This document shows positions 58,463 through 64,000 of a stretch of 64,000 bases of DNA, one piece after another; within the stretch, counting starts at the first letter, position 1, and each line of letters begins with the position of its first letter. The notes under the pieces are model-generated. The model saw nothing but the letters and a program-made list of their open reading frames with translations. It was not told the DNA's origin and did not search any database. The stretch is from the NCBI GenBank assembly GCA_019115745.1, contig DXDA01000056.1:62001-126000 (forward strand), read 5' to 3'. The DNA comes from Candidatus Alistipes intestinigallinarum. Lineage in GTDB: Bacteria; Bacteroidota; Bacteroidia; Bacteroidales; Rikenellaceae. Made by a program: the position numbers and the translations under genes.

Positions 58463-60196
58463 TTATTTCTTCAGTGCCTTCAGATTGACATCCTTCTCAG
58501 CCTTCTTGGCGAGTTCGGGATTCTTGGATACAGCGCTCTTGAGCTGAGCCTCAGCGGTCTTCAGATCGCCTTCCTTGACAGCGATCACGGCGCGCAGGTA
58601 GTCAGCCTCGGCGGAGTTGTCCTTGGCGATTGCCTTCTTGGCACCAGCCAGGTCGTTGGACTGAACCAGAGCGATAGCCTCGTTGTAACCCTTCAGACCC
58701 TTTGCAGCGGTCTTGTAGTCACCCTCGGCAGCAGCCATGGCGGCCTTCGACTCGGCGTCGGCAGCAGCGGCATACTTCTTGGCCTCAGCGGTCTTTCCGT
58801 TTGCGAGGTTTGCGAGCAGGAGGTTCTTGTTGAGTTCCGTCGAGGAGTCGAGCTTGGCAGCCTTCTCGAACGACTTCAGGGCCTCAGCCTTGTCGCCTAC
58901 CTGCGTCTGGGCAACACCGAGGTTGTTCCAGATGCGAGCGTCGTTGTACTTCTTCGAAGCGGCGGTGAGGATCTCAACCTGCTCAGCGGGGTTCTTGGCG
59001 AGAACCTGAGCAGCGTAGAGGTAGTGCTCGGGGGTGAGTTCGCCACCGTTGCGGTAAGCAGCCATGATCTCAGCGTCGGTCAGACCCTGGAGGTCGGTGC
59101 TGTTCACGATCTGCGAGCGGCGGAGTTCGGGCAGGATCTCCTTCTTCAGCTCCTCGAATACGGAGGACATGTTCTTGATTTCGGCCTCACGCTCTGCGGG
59201 AGAGTTGTAGAGGCTGAGAACCTGGAGAATGAGGTTCTTGTCCTGGATGTTGGATTTCTCAACGAGCTCCTTGAATCCGTCCCAGTCCTCACCGTAGGCA
59301 GCGGCATCGATCTCCAGACCGGCATCCTTGAGGAGTTTTGCAACGACCTTCTGGCTGGACTCGCTACGAGCCTTGGAGAGCTTGTCGTTGAACTTCACCG
59401 GACCGTCGGGCGAAGCATAACCCTTCACAGCGATGTTCTGGGTAGCGCGGTCGTTTCCGAGGTTCTTGTCTACATTGGCCTTGAAAGCGTCGAGGTTTGC
59501 ATTCTTCTCGTTCTTCTTCGTTACGACGGAGGAGTTGATGGCATAGAGCAGGTCGGTTTTGTCCACGACGGTGGTCACCTTCTTGTAGTCGTTGTCCATC
59601 TGCTCCATCAGATCGCCGTACTTGAGGTCTTTCTGGAGGGTATTCAGACCGTAAGCGACGGTGAGTCCGAACTCCTTGGCGATAGCGGCCTTGGCAGCGG
59701 CATCGTTACCGGCCAGGACAGCAGCCTGCTCCTTGGTGGGGATTGCACCGTTGTTGAGGTTTACGAGCGTGAACTCCTTGCACTTGCCTTTAGGGCATTT
59801 GATCTCGGCGCGGAGCTGGAGCTCGCACTGATCCATGCGGGGGTCGTAGGGGAATTCGACGTGCTGGGAGAAGTTGCCGCCATTCTTCTGATCAACGACA
59901 GCATAGTTCTCATCTACCTTGGAACCCTGGTAATATTTGGTCGTTCCGGCCACCTCGCCACCTTCGAACACGATAACGGGCGTAACCTTGATGACGGCTT
60001 TTTTGTTGAAATACTCCTGCGGGAAGGTGACATTGATGTCTGCGGCAACGATGCCGTTGTTCAGTGTCAGAATCTCGGGGGTCACCGTCAACTTGATGTC
60101 GTCCCGATTCTGGGCCATCTTCTTGAAGCAGTTACAGCTCGAAAATGCCAAAGCGGCAGCCACGAGCACAACGCTCAATTTCATGATGTTTTTCAT
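58463..60196 (-). CDS. Outer-membrane lipoprotein with OmpA-like and TPR regions
   Basis: The 577-residue protein has a lipoprotein signal (LAFSSC, Cys21). Residues about 30-130 are beta-rich; an OmpA-like motif follows near residue 265 (IAVKGYASPDGPVKFNDKLSKARSES); and the C-terminal third is Ala/Lys-rich tetratricopeptide repeats (ARIWNNLGVAQTQVGDKAEALKSFEKAAKLD). It is likely an outer-membrane, peptidoglycan-linked lipoprotein. A consensus promoter, a strong terminator and even codon choice suggest high expression. The predicted mRNA leader is about 217 bases and purine-rich. Confidence 0.85.
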   Translation of the reverse strand: MKNIMKLSVVLVAAALAFSSCNCFKKMAQNRDDIKLTVTPEILTLNNGIVAADINVTFPQEYFNKKAVIKVTPVIVFEGGEVAGTTKYYQGSKVDENYAVVDQKNGGNFSQHVEFPYDPRMDQCELQLRAEIKCPKGKCKEFTLVNLNNGAIPTKEQAAVLAGNDAAAKAAIAKEFGLTVAYGLNTLQKDLKYGDLMEQMDNDYKKVTTVVDKTDLLYAINSSVVTKKNEKNANLDAFKANVDKNLGNDRATQNIAVKGYASPDGPVKFNDKLSKARSESSQKVVAKLLKDAGLEIDAAAYGEDWDGFKELVEKSNIQDKNLILQVLSLYNSPAEREAEIKNMSSVFEELKKEILPELRRSQIVNSTDLQGLTDAEIMAAYRNGGELTPEHYLYAAQVLAKNPAEQVEILTAASKKYNDARIWNNLGVAQTQVGDKAEALKSFEKAAKLDSSTELNKNLLLANLANGKTAEAKKYAAAADAESKAAMAAAEGDYKTAAKGLKGYNEAIALVQSNDLAGAKKAIAKDNSAEADYLRAVIAVKEGDLKTAEAQLKSAVSKNPELAKKAEKDVNLKALKK

Positions 60197-60213
60197 AATT
60201 AGGTAAAAGTTAG

Positions 60214-60413
60214 TGTTGTTTATTTTTAATTGTTTGCCTTTTTGCCAGCTTCTGTTGTTTCTCTATCTTCACGTTCCGGCCTTCATTCACGGTTTTCACT
60301 TTCCGTCCTTTCTCCGGCCGTCTTTCTGCTTCCTCTCCTTCTCTACCTCCTCTTCTCTCCTCTTCCTCTCTTTTCTCTCTCCCCCCCCCTCCTCTGGATT
60401 CTGGGGCGCTGGA
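60214..60413 (-). promoter_or_regulatory. Long purine-rich leader of the lipoprotein mRNA
   Basis: Between the promoter (60420-60450) and the ATG (60196) the RNA would start near 60413 and carry G9 (60389-60381), then GA-rich sequence to about 60270, then an A-rich segment ending in AAAAATAAACAACA (60227-60214). No protein with credible composition is encoded here. It might act in mRNA stability or regulation; that is inference. Confidence 0.5.
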
Positions 60414-60419
60414 ACATCG

Positions 60420-60450
60420 CAAATATAGAAAACTCTGACAATATATGCAA
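60420..60450 (-). promoter_or_regulatory. Promoter of the OmpA/TPR lipoprotein gene
   Basis: On the minus strand TTG (60450-60448), 20 bases, then TATATTTG (60427-60420). It lies between the pnp stop (60512) and the lipoprotein start, so the gene is transcribed separately from pnp. Confidence 0.75.
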
Positions 60451-60511
60451 TATTTCGGACGGAATTTGCTGATAAAATTCCGGTCCGAAATATCACAAAA
60501 ACAGAAGCTTT

Positions 60512-62737
60512 TTATTCCTCCTTGTGCTCATGCCGCTCGCGGCGCTCACGACGCTCCCCGCGTTCGGGTCTGGGTCGACGCTCCCGCTCGACATAACCTT
60601 CGGGTTTCGGCAGCAGGGCCTTGCGCGAAAGTTTGAGCTTGTTGGTCTTGGGATCGAGTCCGATGAGTTTGACATCGATCTCGTCACCCTCCTTGAGTCC
60701 GGTCTCCTCCATGGTCTCGAACCGCTTGTAGTCGATCTCGGAGATGTGGAGCAGGGCATCCTTTCCGGGCATGATCTCGACGAAGGCGCCGAATGCGACG
60801 ATCGAACGGATCTTTCCGTGATAGGTTTCGCCGACCTCGGGGATAGCGACGATGGCCTTGATGCGTGCCAATGCACCGTCGAGCGCCTCCTTGTCGACCC
60901 CGAAGATATCTACGATACCCTTGTTGTCGACCTCGGTGATGGTGATGGTGGTGTTGGTTGTCTTCTGGATGTCCTGAATAACCTTTCCACCGGGGCCGAT
61001 TACCGGACCGATCATATCCTGCGGGATGGTGATCTGAACGATGCGCGGTACGCAGGGCTTGTAGTCTGCCCGCGGCTCGGCGATGCACTCGGTGATCTTG
61101 CCGAGGATGTGCATACGACCCTGACGGGCCTGCTCCAGGGCAGCGGCGAGGACTTCGTACGAAAGACCGTCGACCTTAATATCCATCTGCGTGGCGGTGA
61201 TACCGTCCTTCGTACCGGTTACCTTGAAGTCCATGTCTCCGAGGTGGTCCTCATCGCCGAGGATGTCGGAGAGGACGGCCCACTTGCCGGTTGCGGAGTC
61301 GGAGATCAGACCCATGGCGATACCCGATACGGGCTTCTTGATCTTCACGCCGGCGTCCATCAGGGCGAGCGTACCGGCGCAGACGGTTGCCATCGACGAC
61401 GAACCGTTGGATTCGAGGATGTCCGATACGACACGTACGGCGTAGGGGTTCTCCTCACCCAGCGGAATCATGGGCTTCAGGGCGCGCCATGCGAGGTGTC
61501 CGTGTCCGATTTCGCGGCGCGAGAGACCGCGTGCAGCCTTTGCCTCACCGGTGGAGAAGGGCGGGAAGTTGTAGTGGAGCACGAACTGCTCGGTGCCCTG
61601 TACGAGGACTTCGTCCTTGACCTTCTCGTCGAGTTTCGTGCCGAGGGTTACGGTTGCCAGGGCCTGCGTTTCACCGCGGGTGAAGATGGCCGAACCGTGA
61701 GCGGCGGGCAGGTATCCGACCTCGCACCAGATGGGGCGGATCTCATCGGTACGACGTCCGTCGAGGCGCTTGCCCTCGTCGAGGATCATGTTGCGCATGG
61801 CCTTCTTCTGGACGTCGTCGTGGAAATACTTGTGGATGAGCGGAGCTTTTTCGACGAGCTCCTCCTCGGTGTAGCGCGATGCAAACTCGGCTTCGAGGGC
61901 GTTGAAGAGATCCTCGCGCTCGTGCTTCATCGTGCCGCTCGTGGCGATGGCGTAGGCCTTGTCGTAGAGCTCGCTGATGATCGTCTGGCGGAGCTCCTCG
62001 TCGTTGACCTCGTGGCAGTAGGTGCGTTTCACGTCCTTGCCGAGCTCCTTCGAGAGTTCGATCTGTACGGCGCAGTGCTTCTTGATCTCCTCGTGCGCGA
62101 ACTTGATGGCGCCGAGCATGACCTCCTCGGAAACCTCCTTCATCTCACCCTCGACCATGAGGATGTTGTCGATGGTACCTCCGACCATGATGTCGAGGTC
62201 GCATTCGGGCATTTCGGAGAAGTTGGGGTTGATGGCATATTGTCCGTTTCGGCGTACGACGCGGACTTCGGAGATGGGGCCTCCGAAGGGGATGTCCGAC
62301 ACGGCGAGCGCTGCCGATGCAGCCAGACCGGCGAGCGCATCGGGCTGAATGTCCTTGTCCGCGGAGATGAGGTTTACGGTGACGTATACCTCGGCGTGGT
62401 AGTCGGCGGGGAACAGGGGGCGGAGTGCGCGGTCGATGAGGCGTGCGACGAGGATTTCACTGTCGTTGGCCTTTCCTTCGCGCTTCATGAAACCTCCGGG
62501 GTAGCGGCCGCATGCGGCGTACTTCTCCTTGTATTCGACCTGGAGGGGCATGAAATCGGTGTCGGGTTTTGCATCCTTAGCGGCCACTACGGTAGCGAGG
62601 AGCATGGTGTCGCCCATCTTGACGACGACGGCTCCGTCGGCCTGTTTGGCCAGCTTGCCCGTTTCGATCTCGATCTGGCGACCGTCGGCCAGGGTGATGA
62701 TCTTGCGGACTGCGTTGTACAGCTTCTTTTCTTCCAT
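60512..62737 (-). CDS. pnp: Polynucleotide phosphorylase
   Basis: PNPase degrades RNA phosphorolytically from the 3' end. The 741-residue product has two RNase PH domains separated by a helical linker (the first with [21 protein letters not shown], the second with [19 protein letters not shown]), a KH domain ([16 protein letters not shown]) and an S1 domain ([26 protein letters not shown]), then a C-terminal Arg/Glu-rich tail. It follows rpsO on the same strand with a hairpin between them, an arrangement known from many bacteria. Confidence 0.96.
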   Translation of the reverse strand: MEEKKLYNAVRKIITLADGRQIEIETGKLAKQADGAVVVKMGDTMLLATVVAAKDAKPDTDFMPLQVEYKEKYAACGRYPGGFMKREGKANDSEILVARLIDRALRPLFPADYHAEVYVTVNLISADKDIQPDALAGLAASAALAVSDIPFGGPISEVRVVRRNGQYAINPNFSEMPECDLDIMVGGTIDNILMVEGEMKEVSEEVMLGAIKFAHEEIKKHCAVQIELSKELGKDVKRTYCHEVNDEELRQTIISELYDKAYAIATSGTMKHEREDLFNALEAEFASRYTEEELVEKAPLIHKYFHDDVQKKAMRNMILDEGKRLDGRRTDEIRPIWCEVGYLPAAHGSAIFTRGETQALATVTLGTKLDEKVKDEVLVQGTEQFVLHYNFPPFSTGEAKAARGLSRREIGHGHLAWRALKPMIPLGEENPYAVRVVSDILESNGSSSMATVCAGTLALMDAGVKIKKPVSGIAMGLISDSATGKWAVLSDILGDEDHLGDMDFKVTGTKDGITATQMDIKVDGLSYEVLAAALEQARQGRMHILGKITECIAEPRADYKPCVPRIVQITIPQDMIGPVIGPGGKVIQDIQKTTNTTITITEVDNKGIVDIFGVDKEALDGALARIKAIVAIPEVGETYHGKIRSIVAFGAFVEIMPGKDALLHISEIDYKRFETMEETGLKEGDEIDVKLIGLDPKTNKLKLSRKALLPKPEGYVERERRPRPERGERRERRERHEHKEE

Positions 62738-62779
62738 AAAAATTTAAACCTATGATGTTTCGATTGTTCGTCGCAAGAA

Positions 62780-62815
62780 AATGAAGGCAATCCCACACGG
62801 GAATTGCCCTCATTC
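62780..62815 (-). terminator. Hairpin between rpsO and pnp
   Basis: AATGA-GGCAATTCCC pairs with GGGATTGCC-TCATT (mismatches at two positions) around a 4-base loop and is followed by TTTTC on the minus strand. It may be a partial terminator or a processing site controlling pnp. Confidence 0.65.
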
Positions 62816-62826
62816 TTACCTCGGGA

Positions 62827-63099
62827 TTACTTGCGGAGATTGAGCGTCTTGACGATTGCGCGGTAGCGCTCGATGTCTACCTCCTTGAGATACTCCAGCA
62901 ACTGACGGCGTTTACCGACCAGACGGAGCAGCGCGCGCTGCGTACCGAAGTCGTGCTTGTTGCTTTTGAGGTGTTCAGTAAGGTGGTTGATACGGTACGA
63001 AAACAACGCGATCTGGCTCTCGGGAGAACCGGTATCGGTGTTAGACTTGCCGTACTGGCCAAAAAGCTCCTGCTTTTTTTCAGCTGTTAAATAAGCCAT
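62827..63099 (-). CDS. rpsO: Small ribosomal subunit protein uS15
   Basis: uS15 (90 residues) binds 16S rRNA early in 30S assembly. The family motif spans GSPESQIALFSYRINHLTEHLKSNKHDF and RALLRLVGKRRQLLEYLK. It lies upstream of pnp with a hairpin between them, as in E. coli. Confidence 0.97.
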   Translation of the reverse strand: MAYLTAEKKQELFGQYGKSNTDTGSPESQIALFSYRINHLTEHLKSNKHDFGTQRALLRLVGKRRQLLEYLKEVDIERYRAIVKTLNLRK

Positions 63100-63170
63100 T
63101 TTGAAAAAGTTTATTTAAGTTCCACTCTACGACGCATCCCCCTTACCGTGGATAACGCCAGAGCGTTCGG

Positions 63171-63178
63171 CAAAGGTA
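63171..63178 (-). promoter_or_regulatory. -7 promoter box of rpsO
   Basis: TACCTTTG is read on the minus strand; the predicted leader of about 65 bases contains a small inverted repeat and could host autoregulation by uS15. Confidence 0.6.
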
Positions 63179-63262
63179 CGAATATAATTAGGATTTAGGA
63201 ATGAAAAGTTAAAAATTCTTCGTCTTTTGGGCGGAAAAATGAGAAGTTAGCGGGGAAAATCG

Positions 63263-63270
63263 TATTTTTG
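63263..63270 (+). promoter_or_regulatory. -7 promoter box of apbE
   Basis: TATTTTTG on the + strand, 20 bases before the ATG at 63291; divergent from rpsO. Confidence 0.6.
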
Positions 63271-63290
63271 TGGCTAAACGCGTGAAAATT

Positions 63291-64000
63291 ATGGGAGACA
63301 AGGGAGTTTTCGGATGGCTGATCCTGCTGCTGGCGGGCCTTTTTGCGGGTTGCGGGAGCGGGCCGTCCTATACGACGGTCGACGGGGTGATGCTGGGTAC
63401 GACGCTGCACGTGGTGGCTGACGTCCGGAACACGACGTCGCAGGAGCTTTATCGGGCGATCATGGAGCTCGACCGGGAGGCAAAGTCGTCGATGTCGATC
63501 TTCGACGAGGGGTCCCTGCTGAGCCGCCTGAACCGCAACGAGACGGACACGGTCGACCGCCATATCGCCTTCAACCTGCGCCTTGCGGACAGCATCGGGG
63601 CGCTGAGCGACGGGCGCTACGACGTGACGGTCAAGCCGCTGGTCGAGGCGTGGGGGTTTGCCGGCAAGGAGGCCCAGGCGGATCCGAACATCGACTCGAT
63701 TCTCTGCTTTGTGGGGCGCGAGAAGGTGCGCATCGAGGGCAACCGGCTGGTGAAGGAGGACCCGCGGGTGCAGCTCGACTTCAACTCCGTGGCCAAGGGC
63801 TATACGGTGGACCTGCTGGCCGACCTGGTCGAACGGTTCGGGGCCGAGAACTACATCGTCGACATCGGGGGCGAGGTGCGCTGCCGGGGCGTGAACCGCC
63901 AGGGCCAACCGTGGCGGATCGGGGTCGAGACCCCGTTCGACGGGAACATGACCGACGGTGAATACCTCCAGCGGCGGATCCGGCTCTCCGAAGGGGGGCT
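63291..64000 (+). CDS. apbE: FAD:protein FMN transferase ApbE, 3'-truncated by window edge
   Basis: ApbE attaches FMN to threonines of Rnf/Nqr-type respiratory proteins in the periplasm. The 236 visible residues start with a lipoprotein signal (LLAGLFAGC) and show the family segments VMLGTTLHV, ELDREAKSSMSIFDEGSLLSRLN, GRYDVTVKPLVEAWGF and LDFNSVAKGYTVDLLADL, then NYIVDIGGEVRCRG. The frame remains open to the window end, so the C-terminal third is missing. Its own promoter box lies 20 bases upstream. Confidence 0.93.
   Translation, partial: MGDKGVFGWLILLLAGLFAGCGSGPSYTTVDGVMLGTTLHVVADVRNTTSQELYRAIMELDREAKSSMSIFDEGSLLSRLNRNETDTVDRHIAFNLRLADSIGALSDGRYDVTVKPLVEAWGFAGKEAQADPNIDSILCFVGREKVRIEGNRLVKEDPRVQLDFNSVAKGYTVDLLADLVERFGAENYIVDIGGEVRCRGVNRQGQPWRIGVETPFDGNMTDGEYLQRRIRLSEGG

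Noticed and set aside
60210..60422. A minus-strand frame encoding an Arg/Glu/Gly-rich 70-residue peptide
   Set aside because: It translates the polypurine tract; the composition follows from GA-rich DNA and it would begin before the mapped-like promoter region of the lipoprotein gene.

Overview
The window looks like a chromosomal segment of a gut Bacteroidales bacterium, most probably Alistipes (Rikenellaceae). The support is: high G+C Bacteroidetes coding sequence; many Bacteroidetes-type promoters whose -7 box reads TAnnTTTG; weak or absent Shine-Dalgarno sites; and Bacteroidales-restricted families (DUF4271, DUF4924, DUF3078, DUF3108, DUF3467, an EF-G2-like factor, short CstA). Genus is inferred from gene content and composition, since no rRNA is present. 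Almost everything is chromosomal housekeeping. I see no insertion sequence, prophage, integrase, CRISPR array or rRNA, and a single tRNA (Thr, CGT anticodon).

Layout. 1-5.3 kb (+): hflX (5' cut), upp, an LtaS/EptA-like membrane sulfatase-fold protein, a diiron-hemerythrin/LuxR regulator and a CDF metal exporter. 5.3-14 kb (-): yidD, rnpA, a HemD-like protein, a DUF4271 membrane protein, a histidine kinase, an S41 protease with its small membrane partner, ispH, cmk and a LysE-type exporter. 14-18.2 kb: a DUF3467 protein, folC, lnt, a small macro-like protein and tRNA-Thr. 18.4-22.2 kb (+): cstA, a TPR-like protein and a lipoprotein sulfatase. 22.3-31 kb: tdk, murA, rpmH, a GNAT acetyltransferase, a DUF4924 protein, a PiT phosphate transporter and an EF-G2-like factor. 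31-43 kb, mostly (-): SGNH hydrolase, pepP, LD-carboxypeptidase, MFS exporter, U32 peptidase-like protein, polyprenyl synthase, a ROK kinase (+), a phosphoethanolamine transferase with a G9 tract, a coiled-coil membrane protein and a DUF3108 protein. 43-53 kb: recG/ispG (divergent), a WbqC-like protein, a GH2-like protein lacking both catalytic acids, an XRE regulator, cvpA, rsgA, a SpoU methyltransferase and a class III aminotransferase. 53-64 kb: nfo, a DUF3078 protein, an S41 protease, a small membrane protein, deoC, an abundant-looking OmpA/TPR lipoprotein, pnp, rpsO and apbE (3' cut).

Functional threads: isoprenoid/quinone supply (ispH, ispG, polyprenyl synthase), envelope synthesis and remodelling (murA, lnt, LD-carboxypeptidase, sulfatase-fold transferases, S41 proteases), nucleotide salvage (upp, tdk, cmk, deoC) and translation/RNA (rnpA, rpmH, rpsO, pnp, EF-G2, rsgA, SpoU).

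Best candidates for something undescribed: (i) the RIC-type diiron domain fused to a LuxR helix-turn-helix, with palindromic half-sites around its own promoter; (ii) a nine-G coding homopolymer near the start of the phosphoethanolamine transferase; (iii) the GH2-like protein with both catalytic glutamates replaced; (iv) recurring G8-G9/polypurine tracts in intergenic RNA, one forming a long leader of the major lipoprotein gene.
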